Shown here one piece after another: positions 1 to 8,601 of a DNA stretch of 64,000 nucleotides. The notes beneath the pieces are model-generated. The model worked only from the letters and a program-made list of their open reading frames with translations. It was not told the origin of the DNA and did not search any database. The DNA is from Saccharopolyspora galaxeae (GTDB lineage Bacteria; Actinomycetota; Actinomycetes; Mycobacteriales; Pseudonocardiaceae): positions 310,001 to 374,000 of the forward strand of contig NZ_JADDUE010000007.1 in NCBI RefSeq assembly GCF_016526145.1, given 5' to 3'. How positions within the stretch are numbered: the stretch's first letter is position 1; every line of letters begins with the position of its first letter. The position numbers and the translations under genes are program-made.

Positions 1-1
1 C

Positions 2-400
2 CTGACCGGGCTGCTACTGGGCTTTGCCATCGTGCTGGCCCTGGGGCTGGCCGCCGTGTTGACCGTGCAGGTCTATGCCCTGCGCCAAGCTGTCGCGGCA
101 CGCTGCACTGCCGGAGGCCGGGCCGCACTCGGTGGACTCGGATTCCTTGCCAGCCTCGTGCCCAGCCTGTGCTGCAGTCCCGTGCTCCCTGCCGTCCTGG
201 CGCTGTTCGGTGTCGGCGCCAGCGGCGCTACCGCCACCATGAAAACCATCGCCCCGTATGCCACCGTGATCCTCACGGCAACCCTCGGATTCTTCTTGCT
301 CCACGGGTGGTGGAGCATCCGACGCCTCGCTCGCCAGGGCAGCGCGACCGCTGGCGTGGGCGAGGACTGCTGTGGCCCTGCGGAGTCCACGGGCCGCTGA
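2..400 (+). CDS. Integral membrane protein with a CC motif, 5'-truncated by the window edge
   Basis: The frame is open from base 2, so the true start lies outside the window; an internal GTG at 32 is not a convincing start. The visible 132 residues form about three hydrophobic segments. The second contains a Ser-Leu-Cys-Cys-Ser-Pro motif, and an Asp-Cys-Cys-Gly motif sits near the C-terminus. Vicinal cysteines in and after membrane helices suggest handling of a soft metal or metalloid, which fits the arsenic genes downstream. I cannot assign it to a named transporter family. Confidence 0.55.
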   Translation: MTGLLLGFAIVLALGLAAVLTVQVYALRQAVAARCTAGGRAALGGLGFLASLVPSLCCSPVLPAVLALFGVGASGATATMKTIAPYATVILTATLGFFLLHGWWSIRRLARQGSATAGVGEDCCGPAESTGR

Positions 401-554
401 GGTGCGGCTGCGTCACGTCGGTGTTGCCGGGAGGGATACCCTCCCGCGGTCGACATCGACGGCTCGGACAGGTCCGTTGACCCGACAGAGCGGCAACCCA
501 CGCAAGCAATCCTTCCTGGATCTTGCTCGGTTCACGTTGATGTTGCCGCGTCGG

Positions 555-1394
555 TCAGTTGACGGGTGAGCGGCGTTCCAGGAGCACGGTGTCGTGCCAG
601 ACGCCGTCACGTTGGGCGATGCGTTCGCGGATGCCGACGGTGCGGTAGCCGGCTGCGTGGTGCAGGGCGATGCTCGCGCGGTTGTTGGTGAAGATCGCGG
701 TTTGCAGGGTCCAGAGACCGGCGGCGTCGGCTTCGGTGACTTGCTTATGCAGCAGTGCTTTTCCGACTCCGCGTCCGCGGTGTCCGTCAGCGACGTAGAC
801 GGCGGTCTCGGCGACTCCGGCGTAGCACTCGCGTGGTGAGACGGGGCTGGCGGCGGTCCAGCCGACGACCTCGCCGTCGAGTTCGGCGACCCAGCGGTGG
901 TCGGGCAGCCACTTGGCGTCGAGGCTGGCTTTGCTGGGCACGGTGGTCTCGAAGGTGGCGATGCCGGTGTCGATGCCTTCGGCGTAGACGCGGCGCACGG
1001 CGATCCAGTCCTCGCTGCTGAGGGCGCGGACGGTGACATCGGGCGGGAGGTTGTCCGGGCAGCAGGGCTGCGGCCCGAGCAGGCCCATCACGGCGTCGGC
1101 GGCATGGGGCAGGCCGGTGCAGCAGGCTTCGTTGATGGTGACGATCGTGGCGGTGCCTTCCTTGGCCTGGCGGATGAAGCCCGCGTCGGCGAGCTTGCGC
1201 ACGTGGAATGAGCAAGTCGACTGGCTGGTTCCGAGGATCTTGGTCAACGCGCCCACGGTGATGCCATTCGGGCTGGTGGCCACGGCGTGCAGCAGTCGCA
1301 CCCGGACGGGTTCGCCGAGGCAGGCGAACCAGTCGGCGTAGGTGGCTGCGTCGGAGGTGGGCAGGACCTGGGCTTGCCGGAGCGCGATCGCCAT
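555..1394 (-). CDS. arsN: ArsR-type repressor fused to ArsN-type GNAT acetyltransferase
   Basis: Two-domain protein of 279 residues. Residues ~10-95 are an ArsR/SmtB winged helix. Cysteines 91-92 and 111-112 form two vicinal pairs just after it, a plausible As(III) or organoarsenical site. Residues ~116-275 are a GNAT domain like phosphinothricin N-acetyltransferase, with the acetyl-CoA loop Arg-Gly-Arg-Gly-Val-Gly. ArsN enzymes acetylate the organoarsenical antibiotic arsinothricin, so this looks like a sensor and a detoxifying enzyme in one chain. The frame extends to 1451, but ATG 1394 is preferred because the upstream bases hold the operator-like palindrome. It is divergent from the flavoprotein gene at 1496, which it probably co-regulates (inference). 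Confidence 0.85.
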   Translation of the reverse strand: MAIALRQAQVLPTSDAATYADWFACLGEPVRVRLLHAVATSPNGITVGALTKILGTSQSTCSFHVRKLADAGFIRQAKEGTATIVTINEACCTGLPHAADAVMGLLGPQPCCPDNLPPDVTVRALSSEDWIAVRRVYAEGIDTGIATFETTVPSKASLDAKWLPDHRWVAELDGEVVGWTAASPVSPRECYAGVAETAVYVADGHRGRGVGKALLHKQVTEADAAGLWTLQTAIFTNNRASIALHHAAGYRTVGIRERIAQRDGVWHDTVLLERRSPVN

Positions 1395-1430
1395 ACCGTC
1401 AGTGTATCGACCGGAATCGATGGTTGCGTC

Positions 1431-1480
1431 TATCGAGTGTGCTCGATACATTCACCTCAACTCAATCGAGCTATATCGAT
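1431..1480. promoter_or_regulatory. Candidate ArsR operator region between arsR-arsN and the flavoprotein gene
   Basis: A perfect inverted repeat, TATCGAG and CTCGATA separated by TGTG, lies at 1431-1448. A second, weaker pair, ATCGA and TCGAT, lies at 1465-1480. They sit between divergent starts at 1394 (minus) and 1496 (plus), where an ArsR dimer could block both promoters. Assignment to the fusion repressor is by position only. Confidence 0.6.
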
Positions 1481-1495
1481 GGAATGGAGTGAGGG

Positions 1496-2833
1496 ATGAG
1501 CGAGTCGCCTGTGGTAGTGATCGGTGCTGGGCCGGTGGGGTTGGCAGCGGCTGCCGAGTTGGCCGAGCGAGGTGTGGAACCGCTCGTGCTGGAGCGCGCC
1601 GATCGAGCTGGGGCTGCGGTGGCGCAGTGGCATCACGTGCGTTTGTTCTCGCGTTGGGTCGAGCTGATCGACCCGGCCGCCCGTCGGCTGTTGGACACGC
1701 GTGGTTGGCAGTCCCCGGACGAGGACAGCTATCCGACGGGGCGGGAGTGGACCGAGCACTATCTGCGCCCGCTGGCCGAAGCGTTGGGCACGCGGGTGCG
1801 GCTCGGTGCCGAGGTCGTTGGGGTGGCTCGACGGGGCCGGGGCCGGGTCGTCGACGCCGGGCGCGACAGCGAGCCGTTGACCGTTCACCTGCGCACCGAT
1901 TCGGGCGTCGAGGAACGGGTGACAGCCAGCGCCGTGATCGATGCCTCGGGAACCTGGGACAACCCGAACCCGCTCGGTGGGGACGGGCTGCCGGCTGCGG
2001 GCGAGCGGGCCGTGGCCGAGAAGATCGCCTACCAGGTGCCCGATCTGACCGATCCCGCTGTGCGGGAGGGGTATGTGGGTCGGCACGTGGTGATCGCCGG
2101 GAGCGGGCATTCGGCGTTGACGGCCCTGGTCGCCTTCGACGAGCTGGCCACCCCTCGACCGGATACGCGGATCACGTGGCTGCTGCGGCGCGGGGAGGTG
2201 GGGGACACCTTCGGCGGCGGCCAAGCCGATCAGTTGCCCGCCCGCGGTGCGCTGGGCCAGCGGGCCAAGGCCGCGGTCGAGGCTGGGCGGATCGCGGTCG
2301 TCACCGGGTTCCGCACCGCCGAGGTTGAAAGCGACGAGCACCAGCGCCTGGCCTTGGTATCCGATGCGGGCGCGCGGGTTGAGTCGGTCGACGAGGTGGT
2401 GGTGCTGACCGGGTTCCGCCCGGACCTGTCCTGGTTGTCAGAAGTCCGGCTTGGCCTGGACGCGACGTTGCAGGCGCCGGTGGCGTTGGCGCCGTTGATC
2501 GACCCGAATGTGCACTCCTGCGGCACGGTTTACCCCCACGGGGTCACCGAGTTGTCTCATCCGGAGCCGGGGGTGTTCCTGGCTGGGATGAAGAGCTACG
2601 GCCGTGCGCCGACGTTTTTGGCCCTGACCGGCTACGAGCAGGTGCGCTCGATCGCCGCGGCACTGGCTGGTGACCAGGAGTCCGCCGAGCGGGTCGAGTT
2701 GGTGTTGCCGGAAACGGGCGTGTGCGGTGGTGCCGGGGTATTCGACGCTCCTGCCGAGGAGCAGGCGGAGGGGTGCTGCGGTGCATCCGGCAAACCGGAG
2801 ACGCTGACCGTGTCCACGCCGGCCGCGCACTGA
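1496..2833 (+). CDS. FAD/NAD(P)-binding flavoprotein with Cys-rich C-terminal tail, arsenic island
   Basis: A 445-residue protein with an N-terminal Rossmann motif (Gly-Ala-Gly-Pro-Val-Gly near residue 10) and a second nucleotide-binding motif (Gly-Ser-Gly-His-Ser-Ala near residue 200), the layout of flavin monooxygenases and pyridine-nucleotide oxidoreductases. The last ~45 residues carry Cys410 and the pair Cys427-Cys428 in a Gly-rich tail, resembling thiol tails that bind As(III). It starts 100 bp from the divergent ArsR-ArsN gene and is followed 13 nt later by an MFS gene, so it belongs to the ars regulon. A role in oxidising or reducing an arsenical is inferred; the substrate is unknown. 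Confidence 0.75.
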   Translation: MSESPVVVIGAGPVGLAAAAELAERGVEPLVLERADRAGAAVAQWHHVRLFSRWVELIDPAARRLLDTRGWQSPDEDSYPTGREWTEHYLRPLAEALGTRVRLGAEVVGVARRGRGRVVDAGRDSEPLTVHLRTDSGVEERVTASAVIDASGTWDNPNPLGGDGLPAAGERAVAEKIAYQVPDLTDPAVREGYVGRHVVIAGSGHSALTALVAFDELATPRPDTRITWLLRRGEVGDTFGGGQADQLPARGALGQRAKAAVEAGRIAVVTGFRTAEVESDEHQRLALVSDAGARVESVDEVVVLTGFRPDLSWLSEVRLGLDATLQAPVALAPLIDPNVHSCGTVYPHGVTELSHPEPGVFLAGMKSYGRAPTFLALTGYEQVRSIAAALAGDQESAERVELVLPETGVCGGAGVFDAPAEEQAEGCCGASGKPETLTVSTPAAH

Positions 2834-2846
2834 GCGGGGCAACGGG

Positions 2847-4061
2847 GTGGCGTTCAAAGCGCTCGCGCAGTCGGATGTCGTGAGTCGGGCGGGGTTGCGG
2901 CGGGCGTTGATGACTTTGTGCGTCACTGAGGTCACCAGTTGGGGCGTGCTCTACTACGCCTTTCCCGTCCTAGCCGGGGATATCACGGAGGCGACGGGCT
3001 GGCCGACCACGGCGATCACCGCGGCGTTGTCGGCCAGCCAACTCGTCGCCGCACTGGTCGGCATCCCGGTCGGCCGGTGGCTCGATCACCATGGTCCGCG
3101 CGGGGTGATGACCGCGGGCTCGGTGCTGGCGGTGCCAGCCCTGGTGGCGGTGGCTACCGCGCAGAACCTGGCATGGTTTCTCGCGGCGTGGCTGCTGGTC
3201 GGGGTGGCGATGGGGGCGGTGCTGTATCCGCCCGCGTTCGCAGCCTTGACCCGCTGGCACGGCCCCGACCGGGTCCGGGCGCTGACCATCCTGACCTTGG
3301 CCGCTGGGCTGGCCAGCACCGTGTTCGCCCCGCTGACCGCCGCCCTCGCCGCCGTTCTGGACTGGCGGGCGACTTACCTCGTGCTGGCAGGCATCCTCGC
3401 GCTGATCACGATTCCTGGACACTGGTTCGGACTCGCACTCCCGTGGCCCGAACGCCCGGATGCCGAAGCCCAGCATGAGCGAGCCGACCCGGGGACGGTG
3501 GCGCGCAGTCGGGCGTTTGTCACGCTCACGGTCGCGTTGAGCGTGGCCGCCTTCGCGACCTTCGCCGTCGTGATCAACCTCGTGCCGTTGCTGGCCGAAC
3601 ACGGCATCGGCACTGGTACCGCCGCGATCGCGCTCGGTCTCGGTGGGGCGGGCCAGGTCCTCGGACGGCTCGGCTACACCACTCTGACCCGCCGCACCAC
3701 CGTGCGGGCACGTACCGCGCTGATTCTGCTGGCGATGGCGGTGACCACCGCGCTGCTCGGGATGCTCACTTCGATGGCCTCGTTGATCGTCGCCGCGATC
3801 CTGGCGGGCATGGCGCGCGGGGTGTTCACGCTGTTGCAGGCCACAGCGGTCACCGACCGGTGGGGACCCCGGTATTACGGGCAGCTCACCGGCCTGCTGT
3901 CCGCGCCGTTGACGATCACGATGGCGCTGGCCCCCTTCGCCGGTGCCGCGCTGGCCGGCCTGCTCGGTGGCTACGCGACCACCTTTCTCGTCCTGGGGGC
4001 GGTCACCGTGGCCGCTGCCCTGCTCTCCCTGGTCACGAACCCTGGAAGGAACGTGCCGTGA
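2847..4061 (+). CDS. MFS exporter in the arsenic island
   Basis: 404 residues with about 12 hydrophobic helices and a Gly-Arg-Trp-Leu-Asp-His-His-Gly loop after TM2, the major facilitator signature. It starts at GTG 2847 with only a weak ribosome site; later starts within the first 25 residues are possible. It is sandwiched between two flavoprotein genes and its stop overlaps the next GTG start by four bases. Since ArsN detoxifies arsinothricin, and MFS proteins such as ArsL and ArsJ export organoarsenicals elsewhere, export of an oxidised, acetylated or organic arsenical is the best guess. The sequence does not prove the substrate. Confidence 0.75.
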   Translation: MAFKALAQSDVVSRAGLRRALMTLCVTEVTSWGVLYYAFPVLAGDITEATGWPTTAITAALSASQLVAALVGIPVGRWLDHHGPRGVMTAGSVLAVPALVAVATAQNLAWFLAAWLLVGVAMGAVLYPPAFAALTRWHGPDRVRALTILTLAAGLASTVFAPLTAALAAVLDWRATYLVLAGILALITIPGHWFGLALPWPERPDAEAQHERADPGTVARSRAFVTLTVALSVAAFATFAVVINLVPLLAEHGIGTGTAAIALGLGGAGQVLGRLGYTTLTRRTTVRARTALILLAMAVTTALLGMLTSMASLIVAAILAGMARGVFTLLQATAVTDRWGPRYYGQLTGLLSAPLTITMALAPFAGAALAGLLGGYATTFLVLGAVTVAAALLSLVTNPGRNVP

Positions 4062-5107
4062 CTGATGTTGATGCTCTGGTGATTGGCGGTGGGCAGTCCG
4101 GGCTCGCCGCCGCCCATGCCCTTCGGAAGGTCGGCCGCGCGCCGGTGTTGCTGGAAGCCGGTGCCGAACCGGTGGGGTCGTGGCCGTCGTACTACGACAG
4201 CCTCACCCTGTTCTCCCCGGCCCGCTATAGCACGTTGCCCGGTATGGCCTTTCCCGGCGATCCGTGGCACTACCCGCATCGCGACGAGGTCATCGACTAT
4301 CTCCGCCGCTACGCCAAGAACCTCGACGCCGACATCCGCACCGACCACCGCGTCGAGCACCTTCGTTGCGAGGGCAGGCGATTCGTGGCACACGTCCACG
4401 GCGGGGAGGTGTTGACGGCGCCGGTCGTGATCGCGGCGAGCGGTGCCTTTGGCCGCCCCTATCAACCGGATCTCCCCGGCCTGGATTCCTTCAGCGGGAC
4501 CGTGCTGCACGCCGCCGACTACCGCGAACCCACTCAGTACGCCGGGCAGCGGGTCGTCGTGGTGGGCGCAGCGAATTCAGCGGTGCAGATCGGGGCCGAA
4601 CTCGCCGAGCACGCCCGGGTCACCTTGGCCACCCGGCATCCGATCAAGTTCGCACCGCAGCTTCTTCTTGGCCGGGACGTGCATTTCTGGTCCGTGGTCA
4701 GTGGATTTGACCACCTGCCGATCGGGCACCTGGTGCGCAATCCGCCGCCGATGCCGGTCAACGATGACGGTCGCTACCGTCGAGCCGTCGAGGCGGGTAA
4801 CCCCGACCAGCGGCGCATGTTCACCGCCATCGACGGCACCCGGCTCATCTGGTCGGACGGCACCCGCGAACACGTCGACACGCTCATCCTCGCCACCGGC
4901 TACCGCCCCGAACTCTCCTACCTGGACGGAACTGGCGCGCTGACCGCCGACGGCTTGCCCCGACACAAGCGCGGGCTGTCGACCACCGTGCCCGGACTGG
5001 GCTATGTCGGGCTGGAATGGCAACGCAGCTTCGCCTCCGCCACCCTGCGCGGAGTCGGCCGCGATGCCCGCTATGTCACCGCGAGACTCATCCGAGCCCG
5101 CGCCTGA
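4058..5107 (+). CDS. arsO: ArsO-type flavin-dependent monooxygenase (first copy)
   Basis: 349 residues from GTG 4058, which overlaps the stop of the MFS gene as GTGA and shows translational coupling. It has an N-terminal FAD motif Gly-Gly-Gly-Gln-Ser-Gly, a middle NAD(P)H motif Gly-Ala-Ala-Asn-Ser-Ala and an Ala-Thr-Gly-Tyr-Arg-Pro motif near the C-terminus, matching the short flavin-containing monooxygenases found in ars operons as ArsO. These are thought to oxidise arsenicals, but their exact reaction is unsettled. A second member lies on the other strand at 5718-6788. Confidence 0.8.
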   Translation: MTDVDALVIGGGQSGLAAAHALRKVGRAPVLLEAGAEPVGSWPSYYDSLTLFSPARYSTLPGMAFPGDPWHYPHRDEVIDYLRRYAKNLDADIRTDHRVEHLRCEGRRFVAHVHGGEVLTAPVVIAASGAFGRPYQPDLPGLDSFSGTVLHAADYREPTQYAGQRVVVVGAANSAVQIGAELAEHARVTLATRHPIKFAPQLLLGRDVHFWSVVSGFDHLPIGHLVRNPPPMPVNDDGRYRRAVEAGNPDQRRMFTAIDGTRLIWSDGTREHVDTLILATGYRPELSYLDGTGALTADGLPRHKRGLSTTVPGLGYVGLEWQRSFASATLRGVGRDARYVTARLIRARA

Positions 5108-5119
5108 TCGGCTTTTGTA

Positions 5120-5623
5120 GTGGTGGATCAACTGATAGACCTGACGATGTCCTGGCTTCGTGCGTTCACGGCGGGCTTGTCGAGGTTTCGTTCGCGGGCG
5201 AACCGTGCTCCGCTGTTGGTTCTCGCGGATGCCCTTGCCGTCCTCGGGCACGATCCCGACGCTGCCTGCAACGACAAGCGGAGCCAATCGGATGTGGTTC
5301 CTCTCGCCAGGATCGCGGGAACGCTCGCTCTGGCTGCCGACTTCGATCGCGCTTTCCGGCCGTTGAACCCGGAGGTGCGGGCACGCCGCGACCGGCTTGC
5401 CCGGACGCATCATGACGCGCGGGCGTGGACCCCTATTCGCTTGATCCAACTGGGTGAGCTGTACTTCGTCGACGACGGGCACCATCGCATCGCATTGGCA
5501 CATCAACGATCCCAGCGCAGCGTGGACGCCGCAGTCCATCGGATGTGCACCGTGCGATGGGTGCCCGCGACGTTGACCCACCGCGATCTCGGCGATCTGG
5601 CGAACAGGAGCCTGGCTCCCTGA
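5120..5623 (+). CDS. ParB/sulfiredoxin-fold protein with a DGHHR motif
   Basis: 167 residues, starting at GTG 5120, 12 nt after arsO. Residues ~80-155 read as a ParB-N-like fold: an Asp-Phe-Asp-Arg-Ala-Phe segment, then Tyr-Phe-Val-Asp-Asp-Gly-His-His-Arg, which is the ParB/Srx box where Asp-Gly-His-Arg usually binds nucleotide. No DNA-binding helix-turn-helix follows, so it is not a complete partition protein. Its position at the end of the flavoprotein operon suggests an accessory role in the arsenic response, but no function can be named. Confidence 0.65.
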   Translation: MVDQLIDLTMSWLRAFTAGLSRFRSRANRAPLLVLADALAVLGHDPDAACNDKRSQSDVVPLARIAGTLALAADFDRAFRPLNPEVRARRDRLARTHHDARAWTPIRLIQLGELYFVDDGHHRIALAHQRSQRSVDAAVHRMCTVRWVPATLTHRDLGDLANRSLAP

Positions 5624-5717
5624 TCGCTGGGCAGGACCTGTGCAACGTGAAGACGACGGCTCGGATGGTTCAGGAGCGTCGATTTGCGGGTTCACACCTA
5701 CCGAGGCTCGCGTGGTG

Positions 5718-6788
5718 TCACGTCGTCTTCTCGTGTGGGTGCAGGCGGTCGGCGAGGTCTGCGATGGTCGACTTCGCGGTGCGGCCGGCGCCGATCAGGG
5801 TGGCCGAGGCGGAGCCGGTCCAGTCTCCGTATCCCAGCAGGTATAGCCGTGGCTCGTCGACCGACCGCGTGCCTACGGTTTTCGGCACGCCGTTCTGGTA
5901 CTCCAATCCCAAGGGATCGAGGTGGTGCAGGCTGGGACGGAACCCGGTGCACCAGATGATCGCGTCACAATGCTGGTGGGTTCCGTCGTTCCAAGCGATG
6001 CCCTCGCGGGTGAGGCGGTCGAACATGGGGTGGGCGTGCAGCACGCCGCGGTCACGGGCTTCGCGCACGCTGGGCACCATCACGATGTCGCCCAACCCGG
6101 AGACGCCCTCGGTGTCGGTACCGGCCCGCCGGGCGGCTTCGCGCTGGGTGGCCACGTCGAACAGGACGCGCCCGTCCACGTCGTCGGGCATGAACCGCGG
6201 AGGGCTCTGGGTTACCCAGGTCGCGTCAGCGATGGTGGAGACTTCGGCCAGGATCTGGGCCGCGGAGTTGCCGCCTCCCACGACCACTACCCGTTGGCCT
6301 CGGAACTGCTCGGGGGAGCGGTAGGCGACGGTGTGCAGTTGTTCTCCCGCGAACTCGTCGTCGCCCGGATAGTCCGGCAGGTACGGCGAGTCCCAGGTGC
6401 CGGTCGCGCTGATGACGATCGAGGTGCGCCAGGTCCCGTGGTCGGTGTCGACGGCCAGCCACGCACCCGCGTCGTGGACACCCTGCACGTGAACGGGGCG
6501 GTGAACGGGCAGCTCGTATCGCTGCTCATAGTTGCGCAGGTAACTGGCGACGTGGCCTGCGGTGGGGAAGGTTTCGCCTTCTTGGTGAGGCATCCACCAG
6601 CCGGGCAGCGGGCTGTACTCGGCCGGGGAGAACAGCCGCAGCGAGTCCCACCCGTACCGCCATGCGCCTCCCGGCCGGTCTTGCGCATCCAGGATGACGA
6701 AGTTCAGCCGGGCACGGCGGAGGAAGTACCCGGCGGCCAAGCCGGCTTGCCCGCCACCGATCACGACCACGTCCGCTGTGTCGGCCAT
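5718..6788 (-). CDS. arsO: ArsO-type flavin-dependent monooxygenase (second copy)
   Basis: 356 residues starting at ATG 6788. An N-terminal Gly-Gly-Gly-Gln-Ala-Gly FAD motif, a central Gly-Gly-Gly-Asn-Ser-Ala motif and a Cys-Thr-Gly-Phe-Arg-Pro motif place it with ArsO and related flavin monooxygenases. The N-terminal third closely parallels the rightward copy, including a Leu-Phe-Ser-Pro-Ala-Glu-Tyr-Ser-Pro-Leu-Pro-Gly segment. It is last in the leftward arsD-arsA-arsB set, about 50 bp after the small zinc-ribbon gene. Two ArsO paralogues plus a third flavoprotein in one island is unusual and suggests distinct substrates. Confidence 0.8.
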   Translation of the reverse strand: MADTADVVVIGGGQAGLAAGYFLRRARLNFVILDAQDRPGGAWRYGWDSLRLFSPAEYSPLPGWWMPHQEGETFPTAGHVASYLRNYEQRYELPVHRPVHVQGVHDAGAWLAVDTDHGTWRTSIVISATGTWDSPYLPDYPGDDEFAGEQLHTVAYRSPEQFRGQRVVVVGGGNSAAQILAEVSTIADATWVTQSPPRFMPDDVDGRVLFDVATQREAARRAGTDTEGVSGLGDIVMVPSVREARDRGVLHAHPMFDRLTREGIAWNDGTHQHCDAIIWCTGFRPSLHHLDPLGLEYQNGVPKTVGTRSVDEPRLYLLGYGDWTGSASATLIGAGRTAKSTIADLADRLHPHEKTT

Positions 6789-6835
6789 GTCCTACCTCCG
6801 CTCGCTTCCCGTGCCCTCGAACGCCCTGGGGATCA

Positions 6836-7084
6836 TTAGCAATCTCGGCCGCCCTGTGTTTCGCAGGCCGCGACGGTCGTACGGACCTGGGTGCAGGCGG
6901 AGCAGCGCAGGATACGAGCTGCCACTCGTGCCGGGTGGTTCACGACGGTCAGACCGACCACCCGACAGGTGACAGGGCGCCTCTCGGGGCGTGCGTGCTC
7001 GGCGCACACCCCCGCGCCGCAGTCCATACAGGTCCCCACGGCCGGCCGGTCGACGTTTTGCTCGGCGCAGTCGAAGCAGTGCAT
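6836..7084 (-). CDS. Small Cys-rich DUF2180-like protein
   Basis: 82 residues beginning Met-His-Cys-Phe-Asp-Cys, with a good ribosome site (GGAAGGAG) just before ATG 7084, so the longer open frame is not used. Eight cysteines form a zinc-ribbon or B-box-like pattern (Cys-x2-Cys, Cys-x2-Cys, then a C-terminal Cys-x2-Cys and a final Cys). This matches the DUF2180 family, often found beside arsenic and metal genes. It lies between arsB and the second arsO in the same direction. It may bind zinc or trivalent arsenic; the function is unknown. Confidence 0.7.
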   Translation of the reverse strand: MHCFDCAEQNVDRPAVGTCMDCGAGVCAEHARPERRPVTCRVVGLTVVNHPARVAARILRCSACTQVRTTVAACETQGGRDC

Positions 7085-7134
7085 GACGGTCTCCTTCCGT
7101 GCGTGCCCGGGACAACCGGCCCGGAACTCCGGGT

Positions 7135-8601
7135 TTAGGTGCCGATGACGGTGAGCCACCCGGCCAGCGCGGCGAGCGTGATGAGCAGGACGGGGATGGT
7201 GAGCACGATGCCGGTGCGGAAGTAGCGGCCCCAGCCGATGTGCATTCCCTTGCGGTCGAGCACGTGCAGCCACAGCAGGGTGGCCAGGCTGCCAATCGGG
7301 GTGATCTTGGGTCCGAGGTCGGAGCCGATGACGTTGGCGTAGACCATCGCTTCGTGGGAGAGCCCGGTTGCGCCGACGGCGCCGATGGCCAGCGCGGCGA
7401 TGAGCACCGTGGGCATGTTGTTCATGATCGAGGACAGCACCGCGACCACGACGCCGGTGCCGAGTGCGGCGGCCAGCACTCCGTGGTCGGCGAAGAATCC
7501 GAACAGCTTGGCCAGTTCACCGGTCAGTCCCTGGTTGCGCAGGCCGTAGACGACGAGGTACATGCCGATCGAAAACAGCACGATCTGCCAGGGCGCTTCC
7601 CGGATGACCTTGCCGACCGGAATCCGTCGCGGTCCGGTGGGACGGTCGTCGTCGGGCGTGGCCGAGGCTCCGGCGGGGTCGCCCGCGTCGGCGGTGCTGC
7701 GCGGATGGCCCATTGAGTGCTGTTCTGCGGTTTCCGTGCTGCCTGCGCCCACGATCGCGGGAAGCGGTGGGCGGACTGCCTGGGGGAAGGCGAAGGCGGG
7801 TTTGCGGGCGGCGACGGCGATGAGGATCAGCGCGCCGGCTCCGGCTACGACCGACAGTGGCACGCCGACGGGGTCGGCGCCGAAGTAGCCGACGAGCAGC
7901 AACGCGAGCACGACCCACCCGGCGCGGAAGGTCACCTGATCGCTGATGGCCTCCGCCGGTCGGCGCAGGGCGGTGACGTCGTAGGTCTGGGGGATCGAGC
8001 GGCGGAAGTACAGCAGCAGCACGCCCAGGCTGGCGGCGACCGAGACAATCCCGACCGGGACCATGACGGCGGCGAAGCGGGCGAAGCTGATGTGGAAGAA
8101 GTCGGCGGAGACGATGTTGACCAGGTTTGACACGACCAGCGGCAGGCTGCCGGTGTCGGCGATGAATCCGGTGGCCATCACGAAGCCCAGCGACGCTTTC
8201 GCGGAGAACCGCAGCGCGAGCATGATCTGCATGACGATCGGGGTCAGGATCAGCGCGGCGCCGTCGTTGGCGAACACCGCGGCGATCGCGGCACCGAGCA
8301 GCACGATCAACACGAACAGCGCCCGACCGTGGCCGCGCCCCCAGCGGGCGACGTGGAGTGCGGCCCACTCGAAGAAGCCGCACTCGTCGAGGATCAGGGA
8401 AATGATGATCACGGCGACGAAGGCCAGCGTCGCGTTCCAGACGATGCCCACCACGGTGGGCACGTCGGAGAGGTGCACCACCGTGGTGGCCAGGGCGACG
8501 ACCGCACCGCCGAGCGCGCTCCAGCCGATGCCCAGGCCCTTGGGTTGCCAGATCACCAGGGTGAGCGTGGCGAGGAAGATCAGAATGGCTGCCACAGTCA
8601 T
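7135..8601 (-). CDS. arsB: ArsB arsenite efflux permease
   Basis: 488 residues with about 12 hydrophobic segments. The conserved ArsB/NhaD segments are present: Ala-Val-Phe-Ala-Asn-Asp-Gly-Ala-Ala near residue 110, Gly-Phe-Ile-Ala-Asp-Thr-Gly-Ser, and in the second half Ser-Ser-Ile-Met-Asn-Asn-Met-Pro-Thr. A polar loop of about 60 residues separates the halves. ArsB extrudes As(III) or Sb(III) using the proton gradient or, with ArsA, ATP. The start ATG 8601 overlaps the arsA stop as ATGA, so permease and ATPase are translationally coupled. Confidence 0.95.
   Translation of the reverse strand: MTVAAILIFLATLTLVIWQPKGLGIGWSALGGAVVALATTVVHLSDVPTVVGIVWNATLAFVAVIIISLILDECGFFEWAALHVARWGRGHGRALFVLIVLLGAAIAAVFANDGAALILTPIVMQIMLALRFSAKASLGFVMATGFIADTGSLPLVVSNLVNIVSADFFHISFARFAAVMVPVGIVSVAASLGVLLLYFRRSIPQTYDVTALRRPAEAISDQVTFRAGWVVLALLLVGYFGADPVGVPLSVVAGAGALILIAVAARKPAFAFPQAVRPPLPAIVGAGSTETAEQHSMGHPRSTADAGDPAGASATPDDDRPTGPRRIPVGKVIREAPWQIVLFSIGMYLVVYGLRNQGLTGELAKLFGFFADHGVLAAALGTGVVVAVLSSIMNNMPTVLIAALAIGAVGATGLSHEAMVYANVIGSDLGPKITPIGSLATLLWLHVLDRKGMHIGWGRYFRTGIVLTIPVLLITLAALAGWLTVIGT

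Noticed and set aside
7135-8601. Possible NhaD or other Na+/H+ antiporter instead of ArsB
   Set aside because: Same superfamily, but coupling to arsA by ATGA and the ArsB motifs decide for ArsB.
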